DNA of 64,000 bases from Aliikangiella sp. G2MR2-5 (GTDB lineage Bacteria; Pseudomonadota; Gammaproteobacteria; Enterobacterales; Kangiellaceae): NCBI RefSeq assembly GCF_015687155.1, contig NZ_JADPQF010000005.1, positions 283,347 through 347,346 of the forward strand, read 5' to 3'. Position 1 is the stretch's first letter, and each line of letters begins with the position of its first letter. Both the position numbers and the translations under genes were made by a program. Positions 52,620-61,132 of this stretch are shown in pieces. The notes beneath the pieces were generated by a model. It was not told the origin of the DNA and did no database searches. It saw nothing but the letters and a program-made list of their open reading frames with translations.

Positions 52620-53228
52620 ATGAAGGAACTCTTTGACCGATGGTGTGAACTTTTTACAAATTCCGATTCAAAAGTTGTGCGAGATGAATTCGATAACTTA
52701 ATAAAGCATTATTCGCAACCATCAAGGCACTATCATAATATTGAGCATATTAAGGCCTGTCTCAGGCATCTTGACGAGGTTGAACAGACAATAAAAAGAA
52801 GGGAAATCGAAATTGCATTTTGGTTTCACGATGTGATTTACAATCCTTATGCTTCAGATAATGAAGAAAAAAGCGCCGAATATGCTGAGAAAGCCTTGTC
52901 GCGACTCGGTGAATTGGAAGTTGTCGACTCAGTTAAACGGCTAATATTGATCACCAGGCATCCATCAAAACCTGAGAGTCTTGATGAACAATATATGATT
53001 GATATTGATCTGAGTATCCTTGGTGCCGACGCCGAACTATATTCTAATTATGAAAGCTGGATTCGAGAAGAGTATCGCTCTGTTCCAGGTTTTCTATTTC
53101 AACGAGGCAGGAAAAAATTACTTCGCTCCTTTCTTGAGATGAGTAATATTTATTCAACTCCTTTCTTTCAGAAGAAATTAGAAACGGCTGCTCGAAAAAA
53201 CTTAAAAAACGCACTGGATAACTTGTAG
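52620..53228 (+). CDS. Predicted metal-dependent HD-domain phosphohydrolase
   Basis: The 202-residue soluble protein belongs to the predicted HD-superfamily hydrolases of COG4339 type: SRHYHNIEHIKACLRHL gives the first His, FWFHDVIYNPYASDNEEKSA gives the HD pair, and IDIDLSILGADAELYSNY gives the late Asp. Its substrate has not been defined for the family. It is the second gene of a possible run GNAT/HD/cupin/metallo-beta-lactamase with gaps of 32, 62 and 4 nt. Confidence 0.88.
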   Translation: MKELFDRWCELFTNSDSKVVRDEFDNLIKHYSQPSRHYHNIEHIKACLRHLDEVEQTIKRREIEIAFWFHDVIYNPYASDNEEKSAEYAEKALSRLGELEVVDSVKRLILITRHPSKPESLDEQYMIDIDLSILGADAELYSNYESWIREEYRSVPGFLFQRGRKKLLRSFLEMSNIYSTPFFQKKLETAARKNLKNALDNL

Positions 53229-53290
53229 TGTATTTTTAGACGAGTTGAAAAAGAATGAATGGTTAAACTATATATTTACTGGAATGATTT

Positions 53291-53656
53291 ATGAGTGAAA
53301 AAGCTATCAATTTTAAAGATAAGTTCTCAAAATTTAGCGAACACTGGACACCAAAAGTCATCGCCGAGATGAATGACTACCAGTTTAAGCTGGTTAAGGT
53401 GGAAGGTGAGTTTGTCTGGCATGACCATCCTGATACTGACGAGGTTTTTATTGTTATTGAAGGTGAGCTGATTATTGAGTTTCGTGATGGACAGGTGACT
53501 ATTAAGGCCGGTGAAATGTATGTAGTACCTAAAGGAAAAGAACATAAACCGGTTGCCAATCAGGAATGTGAGATTCTAATCGTAGAACCCAAAGGGGTTG
53601 TCAATACCGGTGATAGTGGTGGCGATTTGACCGCGCAGAATGATGTCTGGATTTAA
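53291..53656 (+). CDS. Small cupin-domain protein
   Basis: The 121-residue product is a single cupin: motif 1 [20 protein letters not shown] and motif 2 [18 protein letters not shown], with His and Glu at the metal positions. No signal peptide is seen. It ends directly before the metallo-beta-lactamase gene, whose first possible ATG (53640) lies inside its last codons, suggesting co-transcription. The substrate is unknown. It is a different cupin from the one at 27614. Confidence 0.85.
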   Translation: MSEKAINFKDKFSKFSEHWTPKVIAEMNDYQFKLVKVEGEFVWHDHPDTDEVFIVIEGELIIEFRDGQVTIKAGEMYVVPKGKEHKPVANQECEILIVEPKGVVNTGDSGGDLTAQNDVWI

Positions 53657-53660
53657 ACCT

Positions 53661-54416
53661 ATGGCTAGCAAATTATCTCTTTTAATTTTATTGTCAGGAT
53701 TTATTTTAACAACAGAAATTAGAGCGGAGTCTACCGAGTCAGTTAAATCGTCAAACGAAGCGTTACCTGCGATGGAAATAAAACCACTCGCGAAAAATGT
53801 CTTCTTGCATGAATCATTTAGCAAGGTTGAAGGATGGGGTGTGGTAGGTTCTAATGGTTTGATAATATTCGAAGACGATAAGGCTTTTCTAATTGATACC
53901 CCGTGGTCCTCGACAGATACCGCTCGTCTGGTTGAATGGATAGAGAAAATAGGGGCCAAGCTGGTCGGTAGTTTATCTACTCATTCTCATGAAGACACAA
54001 CTGCTGGAATTGAGTGGCTCAATGATCACTCAATTCCTACTTATGCATCAGCTTTAACAAATTCAATATTGAAAAAGAAAGGTAAGGTTGTCGCATCCAA
54101 TTCAATTGATGAAAATTCAAGCTCTTTGTTTGAGGGCGGACTTGAGGTGTTTTATCCCGGTGGTGGACATAGCATTGATAATCTTGTGGTTTGGCATGCT
54201 GACAGTAAAACGCTTTTTGGTGGATGCTTTGTGCGTAGTCTTAAGGCTACAACTTTGGGCAATACCAAAGAGGCGGTAATTGAATCCTGGCCTGCATCTG
54301 TTTCAAAAGTGATTGATAAGTACCAAGATGTCGAAATTGTTGTGCCGGGGCATGGGGGGGTTGGCGATCTAAGGCTATTGAAACATACAAAAGAATTAGT
54401 TAAAAATAGCAAATAG
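53661..54416 (+). CDS. Subclass B1 metallo-beta-lactamase
   Basis: The exported product (about 251 residues) has a signal peptide (MASKLSLLILLSGFILTTE, cut near IRAES) and the full B1 zinc set: HSHED (His116, His118, Asp120), His196 in GGGHSIDN, Cys221 in FGGCFVRS, and His263 in PGHGG. The N-terminal half resembles IMP-type enzymes in blocks such as GWGVV, LIDTPW, GIEWLN and IPTYAS. Arg stands where IMP has Lys224, and Asn233 is kept. It probably hydrolyses beta-lactams in the periplasm. The start at 53661 is favoured for its signal peptide; ATGs at 53640 and 53643 are alternatives. No mobile element flanks it, so it looks like a resident chromosomal enzyme. Confidence 0.9.
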   Translation: MASKLSLLILLSGFILTTEIRAESTESVKSSNEALPAMEIKPLAKNVFLHESFSKVEGWGVVGSNGLIIFEDDKAFLIDTPWSSTDTARLVEWIEKIGAKLVGSLSTHSHEDTTAGIEWLNDHSIPTYASALTNSILKKKGKVVASNSIDENSSSLFEGGLEVFYPGGGHSIDNLVVWHADSKTLFGGCFVRSLKATTLGNTKEAVIESWPASVSKVIDKYQDVEIVVPGHGGVGDLRLLKHTKELVKNSK

Positions 54417-54676
54417 TACAAATTGTTTAGTGTAAAGCGCGTATGGTTTGAGTTTTATTTTAGCTAATCCCGTGTCATTGTGTGGAAAATTATGGTCGAT
54501 AGAAATAAGGAAAGTTAAAATATTTGCGTTGGTTTTAATTCTGAAAAAGCGTGGGCAGTATTTAAACTAGTGTTTAACACTGGTACGAAAAAGCAACTGT
54601 TCACCCGTTAGAAAAAGCGCTTCTCAGTAAGTTAAAAAAATGAACTTGGATTTAAGCAAGTCTTGTAGCGAAAAAT

Positions 54677-54973
54677 ATGATGAAACGAAAATGTCCCAAG
54701 TGTAAAAAGAAAGGTTTGTATATCTCAAAACTTGCGTTAATGTTACGTCCTCGTTGTATCTGCTGTGGTGAAACAATTGGCTTTCACTGGGGGTTTGCTG
54801 GAGTTTATGCTTGTTTTGAAACCCTGGTAATAGGTTTGTTAGCGATACATCTTATGTCGTTTCTTAGTATCACAATGAGCTTATTAGTGTTGACAACTGT
54901 ATTTGTTCCTCTTTCACTAATCTCCGCTTATCTGGGGCCGCTAGAAGTGAAATATAAGTGGTGGCAATCTTAA
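54677..54973 (+). CDS. Zinc-ribbon membrane protein of unknown function
   Basis: The 98-residue protein starts with a zinc ribbon (CPKCKKKGLYIS and CICCGET, four Cys) and ends with two membrane segments (about 45-65 and 68-88). This build resembles DUF983 and similar small proteins, but I cannot fix the family. It stands alone, 260 bp after the metallo-beta-lactamase gene. That gap holds nothing I recognise. Confidence 0.65.
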   Translation: MMKRKCPKCKKKGLYISKLALMLRPRCICCGETIGFHWGFAGVYACFETLVIGLLAIHLMSFLSITMSLLVLTTVFVPLSLISAYLGPLEVKYKWWQS

Positions 54974-54999
54974 TTTTTACATGCCAATGGGACGAAGCA

Positions 55000-55743
55000 T
55001 CACAGCAATTGCCACAAAGTCTCAAACGAAATATTAAGTGCCTGGCTAATGGCTTCTGATTCAATAACTACCGCACTCGGATAGTTACCTTCCTGCAAAG
55101 AAATCATCGCACATTTCGGCGGGTAAATTGCTACATAACTGGCGTTGGCACCGGAATTTTTATCGTCTATCCACTTTCTTTCTGATAACGGCGCTTCTTC
55201 ACCACCAGGGCCTATCGCTATCGCCTTTACTCGAATGTTTCTTTTTACTCGCTGCATGGTGTAGTTGGGAAAGGGGCGATAAAGGTATTTACGAATAGCT
55301 CGGGAAGAGTAGACGTTATAGCTTTTGGCCGGACTGTTTTCCGCCGTTTTGAGGATGTCTTTCAAGACCCGCTCAATACCATCATCCCCTTCAAAGTAGC
55401 TGACTTTAGCTGCATCGGTTCCGTGTTTTAACCGGTTCAGATCCGGAATCACCTGATTGGCCAGTTGAATGGATGCATGACGCAAGCTTTCCTGCTTTTC
55501 AGAAGCCAGTGACAATAATTTTTCCGGATCTTCTGCCCGGTAATGTCGACGCTTGCCTTTGGGGGCGTAACTAACAACGCCACGCTTGACCATGGCTTTC
55601 AAGAGCTCATGGGTTGTTCCCCGGTTAACCTGAGCTTTGTCAGCGATCTCTCTGATTGAGGCCATTCCCAGTGAAAGCAGCGCACAATAAATGTCGACTT
55701 CCCGTGCCTCAAAATCCAGTTGTTCCAGTACCTGTTTAATCAC
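55000..55743 (-). CDS. TrmB-family transcriptional regulator
   Basis: The 247-residue protein has the TrmB winged helix at the N-terminus (LDFEAREVDIYCALLSLGMA, SIREIADKAQVNRGTTHELL, KAMVKRGVVSY) and a C-terminal effector domain (VSYFEGDDGIERVLKDILKT). TrmB proteins, best known in archaea, bind sugars. The GTG start at 55743 has AGGTG 8 nt upstream. It is divergent from a GlmS-type gene 200 bp away with a palindrome between, so it may tune amino-sugar synthesis. Confidence 0.88.
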   Translation of the reverse strand: MIKQVLEQLDFEAREVDIYCALLSLGMASIREIADKAQVNRGTTHELLKAMVKRGVVSYAPKGKRRHYRAEDPEKLLSLASEKQESLRHASIQLANQVIPDLNRLKHGTDAAKVSYFEGDDGIERVLKDILKTAENSPAKSYNVYSSRAIRKYLYRPFPNYTMQRVKRNIRVKAIAIGPGGEEAPLSERKWIDDKNSGANASYVAIYPPKCAMISLQEGNYPSAVVIESEAISQALNISFETLWQLL

Positions 55744-55888
55744 TTGAGTTTCACCTGATTCATACTCAATCTAAAATCGATATTTTGTCAATAATTTGCT
55801 GACAAACACTCTGGGGCTAACGATAACACTTGGGTAAGATTGCGCAACTTAAATTTTCTACTGATTTTAAAGTAAAAAAACTAGTGTT

Positions 55889-55909
55889 ACTGTTTGCTTT
55901 TCAAACAGT
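55889..55909. promoter_or_regulatory. Palindrome between trmB-like and glmS-like genes
   Basis: A perfect 8-bp inverted repeat (ACTGTTTG / CAAACAGT) with a 5-bp centre lies 34 bp before the glmS-like ATG. It may be the TrmB operator or a hairpin in the 5' leader of the mRNA. I saw no glmS ribozyme-like structure. Confidence 0.5.
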
Positions 55910-55942
55910 AGAGGCAATCAATGTCAATGAGGATATGACAAT

Positions 55943-57805
55943 ATGTGTGGAGTATTTGCGGCCATAGGGCAAAACAGGCGTTTTCAGGGAAGTGGTGTAC
56001 TGAGTGATGTCGTTGAAGGACTGAAACGACTGGAGTATCGGGGGTATGACTCCTGGGGACTGGCCTTTCCTAACGATAATCGGCTGGAAACTTTCAAGTC
56101 TCTGGATTCTTTGCAGACCGCTGAAGCCGAACAGTTTGATTTACCGGTAGATATCGCGCTTGGACATACTCGCTGGGCGACTCACGGCAAGGTAAACACG
56201 CAAAATTGTCACCCGCATGTTTCAACCTGTGGTCGCTTTGCACTGGTCCACAACGGAATCGTCGAAAATTTTCAGCAACTAAAAAGCGAGCTGCTTAGTT
56301 GTGGCAGTCATTTTCAATCAGAAACTGATACCGAAGTTGTGCTCAAACTCATTGAGCAAGAGATCGCACAATATCAGTCAACTCAAGTCAGTGATATTCC
56401 CTCGGTCGATGCCTTTCAAAAATCGCTGGCCAAAGTTTTTAATCGGTTAAGCGGTCATAATACTCTGGTTTTAATGGTAGCGGAGCTTCGTCTGGTGATA
56501 GGTCTAAGGAATGGCTCGCCATTGGTAGCTGCGAGAAGAGAACGGCAAGACGGCCTCACTGATATTTATCTGGCATCGGATTGTAATGCTTTTCCATCCG
56601 GCACGAGTGAATGCTTGTTGCTGGATGACAGGCAGATGATCACCTGTCAGATGAGCACTTGTCAGGTGAGCGAAAGGCATTCCACCAGCGTTGAGCTTTT
56701 TAACCTGGTTACAGAAAATATCATCGACAGTCATTGGGAAAGGCTTACGGGTGAAAACTATTCCTTTGACAAAGAAAACTATGCCCACTTTATGCTTAAG
56801 GAAATCACTGAGCAGTGGCGAACACTAGTCGCGGCCTCACACGTCAGTCAAACAGAGTTAATCAATCTTAAGTCGGCTATTGAGGACTGTGGTAAGTTAT
56901 ACATTACCGGAGCTGGCGCGGCCTATTTTATTGGCGAGCAAATTGCCTGGATGTTACGCCAGGTTTCTGATGTTGCGGTAACCTGTATTCCTGCGTATGA
57001 AGGGAGTGAGTATCTTGAGCAGATAAAAAGTGGCGATGTTTTGCTGGCGATCAGTCAGAGTGGTGAAACTGCTGACACCTTGCGCTTTTTACAAAAAGCC
57101 AGAGACAAAGGCGTGAGGATCGCCAGCGTGGTTAATATGCTGGGAACCATGATGAGCCGGATGTCGGAGTTTGCTTTTTATAGTCACTGCGGACCGGAAG
57201 TTTGTGTACTTTCTACTAAATCAGGAACCGCTCAGCTGGTTTTCGGTTATTTACTGTCTGCAGTCTTCAGCAATGAGTTTGAACAAGCACAGGATAGCGT
57301 TTCTGTTGCCGCAAGCCGGTTAAGCCAATATTTTAGCGAGGACAATCTGCAAGTGTTTGTAGAAATTGCGGAGGCGATTAATAGTGAGCATCTTTACTTG
57401 TTAGGGCAAGGCTGCTTTCTAGCCGCGGCAAAAGTGGGTGCGCTTAATATCAAAGAAGCTTCTTACATTCATGCAGAAGCCTTTAGTGCCGGAGAGCTTA
57501 AACATGGAGTCATTGCCCTGATTGATTCAGGTACGCCGGTAATCTGTTTTGTCGATAAGAATAACGAAGAATATATGGTTGCCATTGCATCTGAAGTTAG
57601 GGCTCGCGGCGGTCGGATAATTGCCATTTGTGAAAACCCTAACCCGATTTTCGACGAGGTGATTCAGTTGCCACCAGTCTTCGATAGAGCGGCGGTGATT
57701 ACCAGTATCGTTCCCTGTCAGCTACTGGCTTACTATCTCGCCGTGGGTAAGTCGCTGAATCCTGACAGGCCAAGAAATCTGGCCAAAAGTGTCACTGTGA
57801 TTTAA
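55943..57805 (+). CDS. Glutamine-fructose-6-phosphate transaminase (GlmS family)
   Basis: The 620-residue enzyme makes glucosamine-6-phosphate from fructose-6-phosphate and glutamine. Cys2 (MCGVFA) is the glutaminase nucleophile, with HTRWATHGKVNTQNCHPH and VHNGIVENFQQL of the Ntn domain (about 1-240). Two SIS domains follow (ISQSGETADTLRFL, EAFSAGELKHGVIAL) and the C-terminal PRNLAKSVTVI loop of GlmS. It differs from standard GlmS in the N-terminal EYRGYDSWGLAF, where Ala is usual at the Trp. It lies beside TrmB rather than glmU, so it may be a regulated paralogue, for example for cell-surface sugars. All catalytic elements I can check are present. Confidence 0.88.
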   Translation: MCGVFAAIGQNRRFQGSGVLSDVVEGLKRLEYRGYDSWGLAFPNDNRLETFKSLDSLQTAEAEQFDLPVDIALGHTRWATHGKVNTQNCHPHVSTCGRFALVHNGIVENFQQLKSELLSCGSHFQSETDTEVVLKLIEQEIAQYQSTQVSDIPSVDAFQKSLAKVFNRLSGHNTLVLMVAELRLVIGLRNGSPLVAARRERQDGLTDIYLASDCNAFPSGTSECLLLDDRQMITCQMSTCQVSERHSTSVELFNLVTENIIDSHWERLTGENYSFDKENYAHFMLKEITEQWRTLVAASHVSQTELINLKSAIEDCGKLYITGAGAAYFIGEQIAWMLRQVSDVAVTCIPAYEGSEYLEQIKSGDVLLAISQSGETADTLRFLQKARDKGVRIASVVNMLGTMMSRMSEFAFYSHCGPEVCVLSTKSGTAQLVFGYLLSAVFSNEFEQAQDSVSVAASRLSQYFSEDNLQVFVEIAEAINSEHLYLLGQGCFLAAAKVGALNIKEASYIHAEAFSAGELKHGVIALIDSGTPVICFVDKNNEEYMVAIASEVRARGGRIIAICENPNPIFDEVIQLPPVFDRAAVITSIVPCQLLAYYLAVGKSLNPDRPRNLAKSVTVI

Positions 57806-57838
57806 AGTTTGTTTCAAGTTTTTTAACGACAAAGTCGC

Positions 57839-57865
57839 TCCCCGCTTTTTCAATAAAAGAGGGGA
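57839..57865. terminator. Intrinsic terminator between glmS-like and yaaA
   Basis: Arms TCCCCGCTTTT and AAAAGAGGGGA (one mismatch) with a 5-nt loop lie between the convergent genes. A/T-rich flanks fit use by either transcript. Confidence 0.7.
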
Positions 57866-57879
57866 ATAAAAAGTTCACA

Positions 57880-58656
57880 TTAAGCAACTTCGTCTCTAAG
57901 GAATATCCAATCATCTTCAGTGGATGATTTTTTATCAAAGTAATAACCCTCCAGATTGAAGTCTTTGATTCCTTCTGGATGGTCAATCTGATTCTGAATA
58001 ATAAATCTGCTCATCAGCCCGCGCGCTTTTTTGGCAAAAAAGCTAATCATTTTGTATTGACCATTTTTGTAATCTTTAAAATTAGGAGTAACGATTCTGT
58101 AAGGTAGAGTCTTGGCTTTTACCGCTTTAAAATATTCGTTGGAAGCCAGGTTAACCAGTACCGGATTTTCTTGAGCCTTTAATTCTTTTTGCAGCGATTC
58201 ATTTAGTCTGTTTCCCCAAAATTCATAGAGATTTTTTCCGCCATTGTTAGCAAACTTGGTTCCCATTTCCAGACGGTAGGGTTGCATTAAATCCAACGGG
58301 CGTAAAATGCCGTAGAGACCGGAAAGAATTCGTAAATGCTTCTGAGCATACTTAAAGTCATCTGCGGAAAATGTTGCGGCTTCTAGCCCGACATAAACAT
58401 CGCCTTTAAAAGCTAGCAGAGCCTGACGAGCATTTTCTGGAGTGAAGGGGGTCGAAAATTCCTGAAAACGGTCATAGTTTAAAACTGCCAGCTTATCGCT
58501 GAGCTTCATCAAACTGGCAATATCTTGAGGTGCCAATTCTTGCAGCTGATCAATTAGCTCCTGTGACTGTTCCAAAAAACGTGGCTGTGATTTTTGCTTG
58601 GTCGCTAGTGGCGACTCGTAATCCAGGCTTTTCGCCGGTGAAATAACCGTAATCAT
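57880..58656 (-). CDS. yaaA: Peroxide stress protein YaaA
   Basis: The 258-residue cytoplasmic protein matches YaaA (DUF328): [17 protein letters not shown] at the start, [45 protein letters not shown] shortened in the core, and [11 protein letters not shown]. In E. coli YaaA lowers free iron and protects DNA under hydrogen peroxide stress, and it binds DNA. The length is standard. It is monocistronic and convergent with the glmS-like gene. Confidence 0.96.
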   Translation of the reverse strand: MITVISPAKSLDYESPLATKQKSQPRFLEQSQELIDQLQELAPQDIASLMKLSDKLAVLNYDRFQEFSTPFTPENARQALLAFKGDVYVGLEAATFSADDFKYAQKHLRILSGLYGILRPLDLMQPYRLEMGTKFANNGGKNLYEFWGNRLNESLQKELKAQENPVLVNLASNEYFKAVKAKTLPYRIVTPNFKDYKNGQYKMISFFAKKARGLMSRFIIQNQIDHPEGIKDFNLEGYYFDKKSSTEDDWIFLRDEVA

Positions 58657-58854
58657 AGAAAGTGATTTACCTTTTAGGGGGTTTATTGCTAGAAAAATCT
58701 AGCCGAAGAATAACAAGTCATGGGAGAGAATACCAAGTCTGTATTAACCAATTATTGAAATGATAGGAAAAATCTATGTTGTTTAGATAAGTCGGAAAGT
58801 CTAAAGTAGTTGAAACAGACCAATCATGACTCTTAACAATGGGAAGGTAAAGCT

Positions 58855-59982
58855 TTGTCATTACTAACCGGAATCAAAGTACTAGATCTAAGCCGAATTC
58901 TGGCTGGCCCTTGGGCGACACAATTGCTTGCTGATTATGGTGCTGAAGTCTGCAAAATTGAACGTCCCGGAGTGGGAGATGATACCCGTCATTGGGGACC
59001 TCCCTTTGTCGAGTTTAATGGAGAAAATGTGGCTGCCTATTTTTTAGCCGCCAATCGTGGCAAGAAATCTCTGGCAATCGACATCAGTTCAGAGGAGGGG
59101 CAGGAAGCCATTCGTCAACTGGCAAAAGAAGCCGACATATTGGTGGAAAATTTTAAAGTGGGCGGTTTAAAAGGATACGGTCTGGATTACGATAGTCTTG
59201 CAAAAATTAATCCTAAACTTATCTATTGTTCAATTACCGGCTTCGGCCAAACCGGTCCTTTGGCCGGGCAGCCTGGATACGATGCCATGATTCAAGCCGC
59301 CGGCGGTATCATGAGTATTACCGGCCAGCCGGAGTCATTGGGGGGCGAACCGACTAAGGTGGGCGTTGCTACCACCGATTTGATGACCGGTATGTACGCG
59401 GCGACAGCAATACTGGCAGCGCTGCACTATCGGGAGCGAAGCGGTAAGGGGCAACACATCGATCTTGCCTTGTTTGATTGTCAGTTAGCGATGTTGGCCA
59501 ACCAGGGAATGAACTATCTGGTTAGCGGCGAAAACCCAAAGCGATTAGGAAATGCTCACCCGAATATTGTTCCTTATCAAACTTTTGCCTGTGCTGATGA
59601 ATACATCATGTTGGCGGTTGGCAATGATGGGCAGTTTGCCAGGCTTTGTGAGTTAATAGGAAAGCCTGAGTGGAGTGACGCGGAAGCTTATGCGACTAAT
59701 CGACAAAGGGTTGAAAAGCGTGAACTTCTATTGCCGCTAATTAGTGAGGAATTTAAAAAGCGAAGCAGAGACGAATGGGTTCAATTGCTTGAGCAAGCCT
59801 CTATTCCACACTCGCCAGTCAACTCTATTGAAGAAGCGTTAAATCATCCGCAAGCTAAAGCGCGAGAAATGGTTAAAGCATTTGAGGTTAATGGAAAAAA
59901 GGTGCCTTATATAGCTAATCCGGTGAAGTTTTCAGAAGGAGAATTGGAGGAGGTTTTACCTCCGCCTGAGTTAGGTAAGTAG
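58855..59982 (+). CDS. CaiB/BaiF-family (class III) CoA-transferase
   Basis: The 375-residue enzyme moves CoA between carboxylic acids. It shows GIKVLDLSRILAGPWATQLL, DYGAEVCKIERPG, RGKKSLAIDI and the central Asp region GYDAMIQAAGGIMSITGQ of family III. The start is a TTG at 58855 with AAGG 7 nt upstream, giving LSLLTG (read as Met). The substrate pair is unknown, as usual without neighbours: no acyl-CoA dehydrogenase or ligase is adjacent. It ends 28 bp before the integron remnant and probably marks the core-genome side of it. Confidence 0.92.
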   Translation: MSLLTGIKVLDLSRILAGPWATQLLADYGAEVCKIERPGVGDDTRHWGPPFVEFNGENVAAYFLAANRGKKSLAIDISSEEGQEAIRQLAKEADILVENFKVGGLKGYGLDYDSLAKINPKLIYCSITGFGQTGPLAGQPGYDAMIQAAGGIMSITGQPESLGGEPTKVGVATTDLMTGMYAATAILAALHYRERSGKGQHIDLALFDCQLAMLANQGMNYLVSGENPKRLGNAHPNIVPYQTFACADEYIMLAVGNDGQFARLCELIGKPEWSDAEAYATNRQRVEKRELLLPLISEEFKKRSRDEWVQLLEQASIPHSPVNSIEEALNHPQAKAREMVKAFEVNGKKVPYIANPVKFSEGELEEVLPPPELGK

Positions 59983-60010
59983 AATTTGAGTTTAATTGGT
60001 ATCTCCGATG

Positions 60011-60355
60011 TTAGCTTGCCAATTCAATCAAGTCGGCCGGACTTGTTACGCCCATTGCACCTTGATTAATAACATGGGTATAGATTTCAGTAGTCGTTAC
60101 GTCAGCGTGCCCCATCAATTTTTGTATTGTTCTAATATCGTAGCCGTTCATTAACAGCTCTGTTGCGAAAGAGTGGCGGAAAGTATAGCAACTGGCATGT
60201 TTGTGAACTTTGTTATTAAATCTAATATAAAAAAGTAACCAGTAAATGTAAGTCTTCTCAGTCTCGTAGGAGAGATTTCTTTCCCTGATAAATAACCGTA
60301 GTTGGTCAAGAAACTTAGGCCTTTAGCGGTCACTATTAGCGCGTATGTCGTCCAT
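60011..60355 (-). pseudogene. intI: Integron integrase IntI, stop codon and large internal deletion
   Basis: A single frame of 115 codons runs from an ATG at 60355, with AGGAGG about 10 nt upstream, to TAA at 60011. Codon 11 is TAA (60323-60325). Codons 14-52 match the N-terminal core-binding domain ([14 protein letters not shown], then [11 protein letters not shown]). The frame then jumps into the C-terminal catalytic end ([29 protein letters not shown] with the Tyr nucleophile, then GVTSPADL, the integron-specific tail). Intact IntI has about 320 residues, so about 200 are missing, including the first catalytic Arg and the IntI-specific patch. The usual His before TFRH is Tyr. It cannot be active. 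Confidence 0.9.
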
Positions 60356-60694
60356 AACTTATTTCCTCCTAGAGTAAAGCCTGTATAGAAAACTATTCAT
60401 GCTAGCAGTCAAAGTCAAGAAGGACTGTTTTTCACACACCAGAAGATCTTATTTCTTGTAGAAAGTATCTAGAAGTTATATGTATCTACCTGATTTTTAT
60501 GAATTTTAGTGTAATATATAATCAAAAGTGTAGTCGAAATATGACGCCAATACTTGAACACACGGGCGTCATTTGTCCAATGCCTGGAACAAGAGTAAAT
60601 GTATTGAATGCGCGGGTTAGATGGCATATGCTTGCTGTTTTTAGGCAGAAATATGGCGCTAGGTGATAAGATCTTCTGGCGCTTGAATTCGCTG
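60356..60694. other. Probable attI region, interrupted by an inverted-repeat element
   Basis: The gap between the integrase start and the first cassette junction (GTTAGGT at 60694-60700) should contain attI and the cassette promoter. Another core-like GTTAGAT lies at 60616-60622. A perfect 14-bp inverted repeat (CCAGAAGATCTTAT at 60439-60452 and its complement at 60666-60679) bounds a 241-bp segment without a gene. Taking it out would bring the integrase and first cassette to about 120 bp apart. The segment also contains ATGACGCC / GGCGTCAT at 60540-60571. I do not accept the minus-strand frame at 60469-60726 as a gene. Confidence 0.6.
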
Positions 60695-60710
60695 TTAGGT
60701 AAATGAAACC

Positions 60711-61043
60711 GTGAAGATATTTTCATATCTAATGATTTTCTTAATGACTGGCTGTAGCTCGGTTAGGCTCTATGAAGAAATAGTAGAGGGTGCGCTGGAA
60801 GACTATCAATCAGACAGTATTTCTCACCATTTTAATTCCTGGGTACCAATTAATGCTCCGGTAGATTTTGAACCGAGCGATGAAATTGAATTGCAATCAA
60901 ATAAAGACAAGGAGTCATGTCTTGATAGTAATCGGGGAATTGAATTCAAGGATGGAGCGTTTGCAGTAGTATTATTCATGCAATGTATGAACGAGAAAGG
61001 CTGGCGTTTGCGAACTGAAGACGTGTTTGTTGTCGGCCATTGA
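60711..61043 (+). CDS. Cassette 1: small lipoprotein
   Basis: The 110-residue product starts at GTG 60711, 10 nt after the cassette junction, as is usual in cassettes. It has a lipoprotein signal (MKIFSYLMIFLMTGCSS) with Cys15 as lipidation site. The mature part is acidic and contains two more Cys (ESCLDSNR, FMQCMNEKGWR), possibly a disulfide. I know no family. An upstream ATG at 60702 is in another frame and stops at once. Location in an integron cassette fits its lack of core relatives. Confidence 0.72.
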   Translation: MKIFSYLMIFLMTGCSSVRLYEEIVEGALEDYQSDSISHHFNSWVPINAPVDFEPSDEIELQSNKDKESCLDSNRGIEFKDGAFAVVLFMQCMNEKGWRLRTEDVFVVGH

Positions 61044-61061
61044 TAGGCTCGGTGAGTAGTT

Positions 61062-61127
61062 ACCTAACAAGGGTTAGAAAATGGATTCGGCTAAAAAATA
61101 GCCTCACAATTTAAATAAGCGTTAGGT
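61062..61127 (+). other. attC site 1 (66 bp)
   Basis: Left core ACCTAAC (61062-61068) and right core GTTAGGT (61121-61127) are exact reverse complements, as in R'' and R' of attC sites. Between them are GGCT/AGCC pairing bases around the centre. It separates cassettes 1 and 2. The recombination point lies after the G at 61121. Confidence 0.85.
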
Positions 61128-61132
61128 GAAAG

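Noticed and set aside
60151..60333. Minus-strand open frame of 60 codons over the integrase
   Set aside because: It is out of frame with the IntI match; the real remnant is the frame from 60355 to 60011 with one internal stop.
60379..60400. LexA/SOS box upstream of the integrase remnant
   Set aside because: Only the CTGT half (near CTGTATAGAAAACTAT) is present; the second half does not match ACAG, so SOS control cannot be claimed.
60469..60726. Minus-strand open frame of 85 codons in the attI region
   Set aside because: It runs through the inverted-repeat element and across the cassette junction and the start of the cassette 1 gene; it has no family resemblance or ribosome binding site.
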